Of a DNA stretch of 8,547 nt, positions 1-6,485 are shown piece after piece; position 1 is the stretch's first letter, and each line of letters opens with the position of its first letter. A program made the translations under genes and the position numbers. The DNA lies in assembly GCA_024686055.1 (NCBI GenBank), contig JAIBDV010000104.1, positions 1 through 8,547 on the forward strand. The letters run 5' to 3'. Source of the DNA: Neptuniibacter sp. Lineage in GTDB: Bacteria; Pseudomonadota; Gammaproteobacteria; Pseudomonadales; Balneatricaceae. The notes under the pieces were generated by a model, which worked only from the letters and a program-made list of their open reading frames with translations, was not told the DNA's origin and did no database searches.

Positions 1-467
1 CCAATCGCTGCCGCACCATTGACGGCCCCGGAGATACAGCCGGTGATCAGTGGCAGCCGTGGACTGGCGTTTTTCTGTTTGATACCCAGTAACAGCAGCA
101 GAGCGATGGCCAGTACCAGCAGGCAGATGACCAGCCGGGTCTGGCTGGCGGGCAGGTGGGCCAGCAGCCAGACCCCCAGCGGAGTAAAGAGCATCATGCC
201 GATGCTGAGCTGGCCGAGTAAGCGGCGGTCAATCTGTTTCAGAACACCGGGCAGCAGGTGAATACTGGCGACGATCTCCAGCAGGAAGATAATCGGTACC
301 ACCAGTTTTGGCGGCATAAACAGTGCCAGACTGGTGACGGTGAGGGCTGAGAAACCAAAGCCACTGAAACCACGCAGAATGGCGGCGGCAAAGATAATCA
401 ATGCAGCGCTTAGTACCTGCCAGAGCGGCAGGTTCGGTGTCAGGAGGGCGTGGAAATACTCGGCCAT
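1..467 (-). CDS. TauE/SafE (TSUP) family membrane exporter, 3' end missing
   Basis: Reading from an ATG at 467-465 gives 155 open codons running off the left edge, so only the N-terminal part (probably about 60%) is present. The protein begins MAEYFHALLTPNLPLWQVLS and is strongly hydrophobic. It carries the family's first-repeat signature RGFSGFGFSALTV in its first membrane segments (about residues 32-44), followed by a PPKLVVPIIFLLEIVAS stretch, and the visible part ends in SGAVNGAAAIG, which matches the start of the second-repeat signature. TSUP proteins move small anions, and several members are linked to sulfite, sulfoacetate or other sulfur-compound export; the substrate here is not shown by sequence. 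A GAAAGGA ribosome site lies about 8 nt before the start. The gene lies 119 bp downstream of the LysR regulator on the same strand, with a weak hairpin (519-540) but no T-run between them, so co-transcription is possible. The family assignment is confident, the substrate is not. Confidence 0.9.
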   Translation of the reverse strand, partial: MAEYFHALLTPNLPLWQVLSAALIIFAAAILRGFSGFGFSALTVTSLALFMPPKLVVPIIFLLEIVASIHLLPGVLKQIDRRLLGQLSIGMMLFTPLGVWLLAHLPASQTRLVICLLVLAIALLLLLGIKQKNASPRLPLITGCISGAVNGAAAI

Positions 468-586
468 GGGCTGCGTCCTTTCTTCAGGGAATTACCAGCC
501 TCTGATAGTGGCCGAGCCCTGGCGCACAGAACAGCACCAGCGGCCCTGACTGATTGGCTCCAGTTACCTGTGTCGTAGCGGTTACT

Positions 587-1477
587 TTAGCTCTGCCACT
601 GCAGGCAGAACCCGGCGAAGCATTTCAGCAATGGCCCCTGGTATTTATCGCGGTGGTACACCAGGTAGAGCTGGCGCAGGGTGGGGTGGTCCAGCTCGAC
701 CACCGCGACCCGGTGCGCGTCGATGGCGTCGCGCACCGCCAGGTGGGAGATAAACCCTAGCCCCAGTCCGGCGGCAACGGCATTGATAACCGCTTCATTG
801 GTATTGATCTCAAACGCCAGCTGCCAGTCGCTCAGCGCCGGTTCCAGCAGGTGGTAAAACTGCTGGCGGGTGCCGGAATTGGCTTCGCGCATCACCCAGG
901 TCTGGTGATTCAGTTCTCCTGGCTGATGCAGCTGGTTGTCTGCCAGCGGGTGGTCTGGTGGGGCAATCACCAGCATCTGATCGGTCTGCCAGGGCTCACT
1001 GACCAGTTTGGCGTTCTGCACCTGGCCTTCGAGCAGGGCGATATCCAGTTCGAACGCTTCCAGCCGTTGCTCCAGTACGGCGCTGTTACGGATCAGCAGC
1101 TCGGGCCGGTCGCAGCCATATTGCTGCAGAAAATCGCCCAGCATGGCCGGTAGCAGATGGTTGCCCACCGTATTACTGGCCCCGATCCGTAACAGCCCGT
1201 TGAGCTGTTCACTGTTCATCGTGGCTTCAATCGATTCCATGCGCTGCAGAATCTCATCGGCCAGTGGGCGCAGGCGGTCGCCATTGGCGTTGATAATCAG
1301 CCGGTTTTTGTGCCGCTCAAACAGTGGCTGGCCGAGTTGCTGCTCCAGATCCTGTAGCGCCATAGAAGCTGCCGATTTGGTAATAAACAGCCGTTCAGCC
1401 GCCTGGGTCAGTGAACCCAGTCGAGCGACGGTGATAAACACCCGCAGGTGTTTAAGGGTAATACCGCGAGTGTTCAA
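587..1477 (-). CDS. LysR-family transcriptional regulator, YeiE-like
   Basis: This is a 296-residue protein of normal LysR length. The N-terminal winged helix-turn-helix spans about residues 7-66 (LKHLRVFITVARLGSLTQAA, then SAASMALQDLEQQLGQPLFER). The C-terminal LysR substrate domain begins near residue 95. From memory of the family it resembles YeiE closely in several blocks: LRIGASNTVGNHLLP (96-110), SEPWQTDQMLVIAPPDHPLA (160-179), REANSGTRQQF (197-207) and NEAVINAVAAGLGLGFIS (227-244). The SNTVGN and SGTR blocks fall where anion effectors bind in CysB/YeiE-type regulators. The start codon is TTG (1477-1475); no ATG occurs before the middle of the helix-turn-helix, so the TTG is needed for a complete domain. 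The ribosome site is weak. It is divergent from the TDT transporter and upstream of the TauE/SafE gene, which makes both likely targets. Sulfite as effector is inference; CbbR- or CysB-like roles remain possible. Confidence 0.92.
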   Translation of the reverse strand: MNTRGITLKHLRVFITVARLGSLTQAAERLFITKSAASMALQDLEQQLGQPLFERHKNRLIINANGDRLRPLADEILQRMESIEATMNSEQLNGLLRIGASNTVGNHLLPAMLGDFLQQYGCDRPELLIRNSAVLEQRLEAFELDIALLEGQVQNAKLVSEPWQTDQMLVIAPPDHPLADNQLHQPGELNHQTWVMREANSGTRQQFYHLLEPALSDWQLAFEINTNEAVINAVAAGLGLGFISHLAVRDAIDAHRVAVVELDHPTLRQLYLVYHRDKYQGPLLKCFAGFCLQWQS

Positions 1478-1555
1478 TTTTACTTAACCCTTTGTCAAAA
1501 ACGTTTGTATATCATGAATAGTTGAACGGGACTAATATAACTGCAGGATTTAGTT
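1478..1555. promoter_or_regulatory. Divergent control region between LysR gene and TDT transporter
   Basis: This 78-bp AT-rich gap must hold the start signals for both genes. Toward the transporter, overlapping -10-like hexamers TAATAT (1533-1538) and TATAAC (1536-1541) are present but no good -35 lies 16-18 bp upstream, as expected for a promoter that needs a LysR activator. Toward the regulator, a perfect TTGACA lies on the minus strand at 1498-1493, but no matching -10 sits at the usual distance. I could not identify a convincing T-N11-A LysR box. The regulatory role is inferred from gene layout. Confidence 0.45.
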
Positions 1556-2542
1556 ATGAGGTTATTACAGATGGCACAGACACTGAAAGAAAAGCTGGCG
1601 GCATACCCGACCCCCTCTGCAGGTCTTGCGCTGGGCATTGCCAGCCTTGGTATCAGCTGGGAACATGCCTTCCCGCTCGGTGGTTCTGCACAGCTGACGA
1701 CGGCGCTGATTGCCGCGGTAATGATCGCACTGGTCTTTGCCAAGTTCGCCCTGCACCCCAAAGTGCTGTGGAGTGAGCTGGCGCATCCGGTGATTGGCTC
1801 GGTAATCCCAACCGCAGCCATGGCAGCGATGGTGGTATCAGCCTCAATCGGCAAGTTTAACCCGGCCGGTGGCACCCTGATGTGGTACTGCGCGGTGGCG
1901 GCACACCTGCTGTTCCTCGGTGTGTTTGTGGTGAACCGGGCGCGTAACTTTAACCTGCAGCACATGGTGCCAAGCTGGTTTGTACCGCCAATCGGTATTG
2001 TTGTTGCGGTGCTGACCGTGCCGAACGAAGCGGCCCGCGGCCTGGCTGAAGGCCTGCTGACTTTTGGTATCGCCAGCTACGCTGTCCTGCTGCCGATGAT
2101 GCTGTACCGACTGATCTTCGTAGAAAACATTGCTGATGCGGCCAAGCCAACGATTGCCATCATGGCGGCACCACCAAGCCTGTGCCTGGCCGGTTACCTG
2201 AGCTTTGTTGAACAGCCACAGTTGCTGCTGACCCTGGTGCTGCTGGGACTGGCAATGCTGATGACCGTACTGATCTACATCGCTTTCTGGCGTCTGTTGC
2301 GTCTGCCATTTAGCCCGGGCTATGCAGCATTTACCTTCCCAATGGTAATCAGTGCGACAGCGATGTTTAAAGCCAGTACCTTTGCCGCGACCGTACTGCC
2401 CGCTGAGCTGGCTGCACAGTTACATAGCTTTGCGCTGGTCGAACTGACCGTTGCAACCCTGGTGGTTGGCTATGTTGCCTACCGTTACCTGAACCACTTC
2501 GGTGCAAAGGGTTTCGGGCTGAGTAAAGCAGCCGCCGCCTGA
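1556..2542 (+). CDS. TDT / SLAC1 (TehA-like) family anion transporter
   Basis: This is a 328-residue, very hydrophobic protein with about ten predicted membrane helices, the normal size and topology for tellurite-resistance/dicarboxylate (TDT) transporters and SLAC1-type anion channels. Family-like blocks visible are AYPTPSAGLALGIASLG near the N-terminus, PSWFVPPIGIVVAV (139-152), AAPPSLCLAGY (204-214) and FSPGYAAFTFPMVISATAMF (252-271). Members include TehA, the malate carrier Mae1 and the fungal sulfite exporter Ssu1, so the substrate is a small anion not fixed by sequence. The ATG at 1556 has AGGA seven bases upstream; an alternative ATG at 1571, giving MAQTLKEKL, has GAGG nine bases upstream and would only remove five residues. 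The gene is alone on its strand, divergent from the YeiE-like regulator and closed by the terminator at 2594. Given the regulator and the TauE/SafE neighbour, sulfite or a related anion is a reasonable guess but not demonstrated. Confidence 0.9.
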   Translation: MRLLQMAQTLKEKLAAYPTPSAGLALGIASLGISWEHAFPLGGSAQLTTALIAAVMIALVFAKFALHPKVLWSELAHPVIGSVIPTAAMAAMVVSASIGKFNPAGGTLMWYCAVAAHLLFLGVFVVNRARNFNLQHMVPSWFVPPIGIVVAVLTVPNEAARGLAEGLLTFGIASYAVLLPMMLYRLIFVENIADAAKPTIAIMAAPPSLCLAGYLSFVEQPQLLLTLVLLGLAMLMTVLIYIAFWRLLRLPFSPGYAAFTFPMVISATAMFKASTFAATVLPAELAAQLHSFALVELTVATLVVGYVAYRYLNHFGAKGFGLSKAAAA

Positions 2543-2593
2543 TCTTTACCTTGTAAGACGTCCCTTCAGGAAATATCTCTAGCAGAGACTTTG

Positions 2594-2625
2594 CCGGGCC
2601 TCCCTTATGGGTTGCCCGGTTTTTT
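2594..2625 (+). terminator. Rho-independent terminator of the TDT transporter gene
   Basis: CCGGGC (2594-2599) pairs perfectly with GCCCGG (2614-2619). Inside the loop CCC (2602-2604) and GGG (2609-2611) can form a second short stem around TTAT. A run of six T follows at once (2620-2625). It lies 51 bp after the transporter stop, so it should end that transcript. Confidence 0.9.
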
Positions 2626-2660
2626 ACGTCTGTCACTATTGAAAAAAGATCATTGCAGGC

Positions 2661-2888
2661 GTGAAAATCAGGCGCATAGTCCGTACAGTGCCTGCTATGG
2701 AATGGATCTTACTTATTGCGGTATTACCCGCGCTGTTGCTGTTGGGCAACGGCCACTATCTGCAGGCGACAGCGGCGCTATTCGTTGTCCCATTGTGGTT
2801 TATTAACCCAACCCTGGCCGGGCTGGCGTGGGCGGCTGGCTGCTGGGTAGCGTTACGGCGCAGGCCTGAACCGAGGCGGCGGCGCTGA
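2661..2888 (+). CDS. Possible small two-helix membrane protein
   Basis: This is an unrecognised ORF of up to 75 residues. The longest version starts at a GTG (2661) with a poor ribosome site; an ATG at 2697 would give 63 residues starting MEWILLIAVLPALLLLGNGH, also without a clear Shine-Dalgarno. The product has two hydrophobic segments, ILLIAVLPALLLLG and a longer one spanning ATAALFVVPLW to AGCWVALR, and ends in an arginine-rich tail (RRRPEPRRRR), as expected for a membrane hairpin with a positive cytoplasmic end. A weak promoter (TTGCAG, 16 bp, CATAGT at 2675-2680) could precede the ATG version. It sits just after the TDT terminator and shares no operon with its neighbours. The amino-acid pattern supports a real microprotein, but the poor start signals leave it uncertain. 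Confidence 0.4.
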   Translation: MKIRRIVRTVPAMEWILLIAVLPALLLLGNGHYLQATAALFVVPLWFINPTLAGLAWAAGCWVALRRRPEPRRRR

Positions 2889-2906
2889 AGGTTTGTCAGT
2901 AAGCTG

Positions 2907-2938
2907 ACGCCTGCGGCCTAATCTGATTCTGCAGGCGT
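2907..2938. repeat. 8-bp perfect inverted repeat sharing a recurring intergenic 10-mer
   Basis: ACGCCTGC at 2907-2914 is matched exactly in reverse complement by GCAGGCGT at 2931-2938, with a 16-bp spacer. The right arm is part of TGCAGGCGTG (2930-2939), which recurs at 2654-2663 and, reversed, at 4394-4403. No T-run follows on either strand, so a simple terminator is unlikely. Confidence 0.5.
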
Positions 2939-3081
2939 GCATCCTGGGCTTTGGCTTTCAGCTCAGCCAGCCCCCGGCTGGGCGACGTTAAAACTGCTGT
3001 TTTACTTAGCACATTTATTTAAAAATACAATTTCGTTTTTAGAAATTATCAATCCATCCGTTTTAAGATTCTTGAACATGT

Positions 3082-3203
3082 TTTGTTTTATTTGTCCTCT
3101 TTTTTCCTGAGTTAAATACTGTTACGTTTGGTTTTGTGTTCTGATTCCAGTGTTGATAATTTGTTTTAAAACCTTATTTAATGATGTTGTGCTGTTTGTT
3201 TTA
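3082..3203. repeat. Three direct copies of TTTGTTTTA upstream of dctP
   Basis: Exact copies lie at 3082-3090, 3160-3168 and 3195-3203. The second falls inside the spacer of the candidate promoter and the third just downstream of its -10, so a bound protein could act on transcription. In AT-rich DNA such copies can also arise by chance; no protein is assigned. Confidence 0.35.
3153..3182 (+). promoter_or_regulatory. Candidate sigma70 promoter of the TRAP operon
   Basis: TTGATA (3153-3158, one mismatch to TTGACA) and TTTAAT (3177-3182, one mismatch to TATAAT) are separated by 18 bp. Transcription would begin near 3189, giving an AT-rich leader of about 90 nt before the dctP ATG at 3278. No sigma54 -24/-12 element or CRP palindrome was apparent. 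Confidence 0.5.
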
Positions 3204-3277
3204 AATAATCCTTCTGTTATCAGAATTATAATCTGTATTCCCATTTCATTTAGCCTGATAAGGATATGAGGTGTACG

Positions 3278-4348
3278 ATGATCGATAATCTGAAAACGCT
3301 AACAAGCACTGCATTTACGCTGCTGACACTGTCCTCCCTGCTCGCGGTGTCACCGTCGGTTATTGCCGAAGAAAACCTGCGCTGGAAGGTGCAGACGGCC
3401 TTCGGTACGCACTTGCCGGTGGTGGGGGAGCCGATAAAGCGCCTGGTAAAACAGCTGGCTGATGCCAGTGGTGGCAAGATCAAACTGAAAGTTTTTGAAC
3501 CTGGCAAACTCGTCCCTTCGTTTGAAATTACTGAAGCCGTTAAAAACAATCAGTTACCTGCCGGGTTTACCTGGCTGGGCTATGATCAGGGGAAAATTCC
3601 GGCGGCAGCCTTGATTGCAGCCGTACCCTTTGGCATGGAGCCCTGGGAGTATGCAGCCTGGTGGTATGACGGTGAAGGCAAGCAACTGGCAGAAGCCTTA
3701 TATGCCAGCCATAACGTGCACCCGGTACTCTGTTCATTGGTGGGGCCTGAAACAGCGGGCTGGTTTAAAAAAGAGATCAATACCGTCGAGGATATTAAAG
3801 GCCTGAAAATTCGCTTTGCCGGGCTGGGCGGTCGCGTTTTGCAGGAGATGGGTGCCTCGGTCACGATGTTACCCGCCGGTGAGATTTTTTCCGCGCTGGA
3901 TAAAGGGGTGATTGATGCCAGCGAGTTTTCCCTGCCGATCGTTGATCAGCGGATGGGGTTCGATAAGGTGGCCAAAAACAATTACTTCCCCGGTTGGCAT
4001 CAGACCTTCACCGCCTCTCACCTGATTGTGAACAAAGGGGTCTGGAATAACCTGCCGGACCATCAGCGGGCGATGATTGATATGTCCTGTACTGCCAGTA
4101 CATTCCGGGCGATGACCAGTGCGGAGGCGACGCAAGGTGAAGTGGTTGCAGGCTTTGCAGCGAAAGGCGTGACGGCACGTCGGCTTAATGACCCGCTGTT
4201 GCGTCAGTTACAACAGGGAACTGAAAAAGTGATGGCTGCACAGGCGGCTAAGGATGCTGACTTCAAACAGATCTACCAGTCCCAACTGACGTTTATGGAA
4301 GGTTATAAACGCTGGAAAAAACTGGCCTATCTGCCACGGGATTTCTGA
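3278..4348 (+). CDS. dctP: TRAP transporter periplasmic substrate-binding protein (DctP; FcbT1/TakP-like)
   Basis: The chosen start is the ATG at 3278, with GAGGT six bases upstream, giving 356 residues. An ATG at 3266 has its AAGGA only one base away and is less likely. An N-terminal signal peptide (residues 1-30: basic start, then AFTLLTLSSLLAV, then PSVIA) predicts cleavage before EENLRWKVQ, so the protein acts in the periplasm, delivering a substrate, usually an organic acid, to the DctQM permease. Family blocks are EPGKLVPSFEITEAV (74-88), VPFGMEPWEYAAWWYDGEG (116-134), GLKIRFAGLGG (175-185, with the carboxylate-binding Arg179), LPAGEIFSALDKGVIDASE (198-216) and YFPGWHQ (236-242). Two ligand-region positions differ from the 2-oxoacid binders I recall: SEFSLP in place of the usual TEWVGP, and GWHQTF where GWHEPG is common. 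The fold and role are sure, the substrate is not. It is the first gene of a three-gene TRAP operon. Confidence 0.93.
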   Translation: MIDNLKTLTSTAFTLLTLSSLLAVSPSVIAEENLRWKVQTAFGTHLPVVGEPIKRLVKQLADASGGKIKLKVFEPGKLVPSFEITEAVKNNQLPAGFTWLGYDQGKIPAAALIAAVPFGMEPWEYAAWWYDGEGKQLAEALYASHNVHPVLCSLVGPETAGWFKKEINTVEDIKGLKIRFAGLGGRVLQEMGASVTMLPAGEIFSALDKGVIDASEFSLPIVDQRMGFDKVAKNNYFPGWHQTFTASHLIVNKGVWNNLPDHQRAMIDMSCTASTFRAMTSAEATQGEVVAGFAAKGVTARRLNDPLLRQLQQGTEKVMAAQAAKDADFKQIYQSQLTFMEGYKRWKKLAYLPRDF

Positions 4349-4454
4349 TTATTGCGGCGGCCTTAATCTAGCGTCTGCATTTTCCTCAGGGCACACGCCT
4401 GCATATTCTGCTGACAGGATACAGAGGGCGAGTGTCGGGTCAGGAGATCGTGTT

Positions 4455-5093
4455 ATGGATCATTTATATGTTGTGCCTGAGGCACCAGCAGCATCTTGTG
4501 TCGATGCTGTTGTGGTGGCTCAGCCGGTCAATTCCCCTTATCAACAGTTGCCTGAAACAGCAATATCACAGGGCTTTGACTGCGTGCTAAACCGGCTGGC
4601 CGCGTGGGTCAGCTGGGTCTGGGTATTACTGATGCTGGTGATCGTCGGCAATGTATTACTGCGTTACCTGCTGGGAGAGGGGCGGGTCGAGCTGGAAGAG
4701 CTGCAATGGCACCTCTATGCAGTGGGCTGGCTGGTTGGCCTATCCTATGGCGTCGTCCAGAACGCCCATGTCCGTATCGACCTTATTCATGAGCGTTTAT
4801 CGATGTGTGCTCAGGCCTGGATTGAGCTGGCAGGCACCTGTTTGCTGCTCTTGCCGTTAGTGGTGCTGGTGCTCTGCTATGCGGTGCCTTTTATCCATTA
4901 TTCATGGCAGCTGGGGGAGGTCTCTGTTGCACCTGGGGGCTTGCCGTACCGCTGGCTGATAAAAGCAGCATTGCTGATTGGCTTTGCTTTACTGGCCATG
5001 GCGGTACTGTCTCGCCTGTCCCGGATTAGCGCCTTGCTGCTGGGGTTTCCACAGCGGAAGAGCTGCCAGGGAGTCCGCGATGGAACTCAATGA
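4455..5093 (+). CDS. dctQ: TRAP transporter small membrane subunit (DctQ)
   Basis: This 212-residue protein has four predicted membrane helices at about 48-72, 85-104, 122-145 and 166-188. Family features are the GNVLLRYLLGEGRVELEEL segment after helix 1 and HVRIDLIHERLS (105-116) after helix 2, the typical DctQ loop. It forms the sodium-dependent TRAP permease with DctM; its precise mechanical role is a scaffold or elevator support. The ATG at 4455 has AGGAG eight bases upstream. The roughly 40 residues before helix 1 are longer than in most DctQ proteins and resemble nothing I recognise. The gene follows dctP by 106 nt; a small bulged hairpin (CAGG at 4387-4390 with CCTG at 4398-4401) lies in that gap and may adjust expression relative to the abundant binding protein. 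Its end overlaps dctM by 14 nt, indicating coupled translation. Confidence 0.93.
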   Translation: MDHLYVVPEAPAASCVDAVVVAQPVNSPYQQLPETAISQGFDCVLNRLAAWVSWVWVLLMLVIVGNVLLRYLLGEGRVELEELQWHLYAVGWLVGLSYGVVQNAHVRIDLIHERLSMCAQAWIELAGTCLLLLPLVVLVLCYAVPFIHYSWQLGEVSVAPGGLPYRWLIKAALLIGFALLAMAVLSRLSRISALLLGFPQRKSCQGVRDGTQ

Positions 5094-6429
5094 GCTACTG
5101 GCGCTGGCCATGTTTGGCAGCTTCATTGCGCTGCTGTTATCGGGCTTTCCGGTCGGCTGGGTACTGGGTGGCGTTGCGCTGATTTTTTCGGTGCTGGCGA
5201 TGGGCCTGGACAGCTGGTTTGACAGCTGGATCGGCATTGACTGGTCGTATCTGTCGATTGCGGTGCCGCGAATCTGGGCATTGATGACCAGCTGGGTACT
5301 GGTGGCGCTGCCCATGTTTATTTTTATGGGGCTGATGCTGGACCGCTCCGGCATTGCTGAAGAGTTACTGCTCAGCCTGGTGGCGCTGTTTGGCCGGGTG
5401 CGAGGCGGGCTGGCCGTCACGGTAACCTTTGTCGGACTCTTGCTGGCCGCAACAACGGGCATTATCGGTGCCTCAGTGGTGTTACTGGCGTTACTGGGGG
5501 TACCGTTGATGCTGCGCCAGGGCTACAGCCCGGAGCTGGCCTGCGGCACCGTTTGTTCTGCAGGCACCCTGGGGATTCTGATCCCGCCCAGTATCATGCT
5601 GGTGATGATGGGGGACCGGCTCGGACTACCGGTGGGGGATCTGTTTCTGGGGGCGCTATTTCCGGGCCTGATGCTGGCCGGGCTGTACGTTGCGTACATT
5701 CTGGGGGTTGGCATTTTACGGCCTGAACGTGCCCCGGTCGCTGATAATGCCGTACCCGTATCCATGACCGTGGTGTTCAACGTACTGTGGGCAGTACTGC
5801 CTGCAGCGGGGCTGATGCTGGTGGTGCTGGGGTCCATTTTTGCAGGCCTGGCTACCCCGACCGAAGCCTCGGGTATCGGCGCACTGGGAGCAACGCTGCT
5901 GGCCTGGTCGAAACGGCGGCTGAGCTACCAGGTGTTGCAGGCGGTATGCCTTGAGACCACTAAAACAACGGGGTTTATCTTTGCGCTATTGATTGGTGCC
6001 ACTGTGTTTTCGCTGGTATTACGCGGGCTGGGCGGGGATGAGCTGATTGAGCGGGGCCTTACCGGGCTGCCATTTGGCCCGACCGGTATTGTGCTGGTGA
6101 TCTTGCTGGCAACCTTTGTGCTGGGTTTCTTTCTGGACTGGATTGAGCTGACGTTGATTGTCTTGCCGCTGGTTGCGCCAGTGGTGGTTAACCTGGGCTT
6201 TGATCTGGTCTGGTTTGCGGTGCTATTTGCGGTCTGCCTGCAGACTTCATTTCTGACCCCGCCGGTCGGGTTTGCGCTGTTTTATCTGAAGGGGGTTGCC
6301 CCTGAGGGCATTCGCCTGCCGATGATCTATCGAGGCGTGTTGCCGTTTATTCTGATTCAGCTGGTGGGGCTCAGTCTGGTGTTTTACTGGGAGGCGATGG
6401 TGACCTGGTTACCCAGTGTCGCGTATTAA
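5080..6429 (+). CDS. dctM: TRAP transporter large permease subunit (DctM; FcbT3-like)
   Basis: This is a 449-residue permease, normal for DctM, with many membrane helices. The ATG at 5080 has AGGGAG six bases upstream and lies inside the end of dctQ; an open frame extending further upstream lacks family features. Motifs in order are LVALPMFIFMGLMLDRSGIA (74-93), TTGIIGASVVLLALLGVPLM (125-144), CGTVCSAGTLGILIPPSIML (155-174), GLATPTEASGIGALGA (256-271) and SFLTPPVGFALFYLKGVAPE (390-409). The GIIGASV and PPS pieces match the first-half and hairpin signatures, and PTEA and TPPVG those of the second half. It carries the sodium-coupled transport path for the ligand brought by DctP. The block around CGTVCSAGTLGILIPPSI is the style of the mannitol/chloroaromatic TRAP branch, in agreement with DctP. 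There are no frameshifts or missing motifs. Confidence 0.95.
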   Translation: MELNELLALAMFGSFIALLLSGFPVGWVLGGVALIFSVLAMGLDSWFDSWIGIDWSYLSIAVPRIWALMTSWVLVALPMFIFMGLMLDRSGIAEELLLSLVALFGRVRGGLAVTVTFVGLLLAATTGIIGASVVLLALLGVPLMLRQGYSPELACGTVCSAGTLGILIPPSIMLVMMGDRLGLPVGDLFLGALFPGLMLAGLYVAYILGVGILRPERAPVADNAVPVSMTVVFNVLWAVLPAAGLMLVVLGSIFAGLATPTEASGIGALGATLLAWSKRRLSYQVLQAVCLETTKTTGFIFALLIGATVFSLVLRGLGGDELIERGLTGLPFGPTGIVLVILLATFVLGFFLDWIELTLIVLPLVAPVVVNLGFDLVWFAVLFAVCLQTSFLTPPVGFALFYLKGVAPEGIRLPMIYRGVLPFILIQLVGLSLVFYWEAMVTWLPSVAY

Positions 6430-6451
6430 AGAGGGATGCAGAGGGCATAGA

Positions 6452-6478
6452 AGGCGCCCAGGCTCAGCCTGAGCGCCT
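6452..6478. terminator. Hairpin between convergent dctM and phoX, likely bidirectional terminator
   Basis: AGGCGC (6452-6457) pairs with GCGCCT (6473-6478), and CAGGC (6459-6463) with GCCTG (6467-6471), around a TCA loop with one C/A mismatch. It fills most of the 56-bp gap between the two stop codons. Neither side has a strong T-run, so termination may be imperfect or rho-assisted. Confidence 0.6.
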
Positions 6479-6485
6479 GTAACGA

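Larger units (their letters stand above)
2889..3277. other. Gene-free stretch leading into the TRAP operon
   Basis: I see no convincing gene here. The first part (2889-2988) has the base composition of the rest of the window and holds two hairpins: ACGCCTGC (2907-2914) with GCAGGCGT (2931-2938), and CCAGCC-CCC-GGCTGG (2967-2981). TAAAAC-TGCT-GTTTTA (2989-3004) follows. From about 3005 to 3265 the sequence becomes strongly AT-rich, with long T and A runs, three TTTGTTTTA copies and one good promoter. A 38-codon minus-strand frame (3012-2896, GTG start) is probably chance. Most of the AT-rich part is likely the control region and leader of dctP. Confidence 0.6.

Noticed and set aside
519..540. 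Hairpin CTGGCGC / GCACCAG between the LysR gene and the TauE/SafE gene, considered as a terminator.
   Set aside because: One base pair is a wobble, the loop is eight bases and no T-run follows on the minus strand.
1008..1487. Plus-strand open frame antisense to the LysR gene.
   Set aside because: The LysR frame has an intact helix-turn-helix and substrate domain; the antisense product is serine- and arginine-rich low-complexity sequence typical of a shadow frame.
2896..3012. 38-codon minus-strand frame containing AELKAKAQDARLQNQ, which looks protein-like.
   Set aside because: It starts at a GTG with no ribosome site, has no recognisable family, and is crossed by inverted repeats; probably chance, at most a gene remnant.
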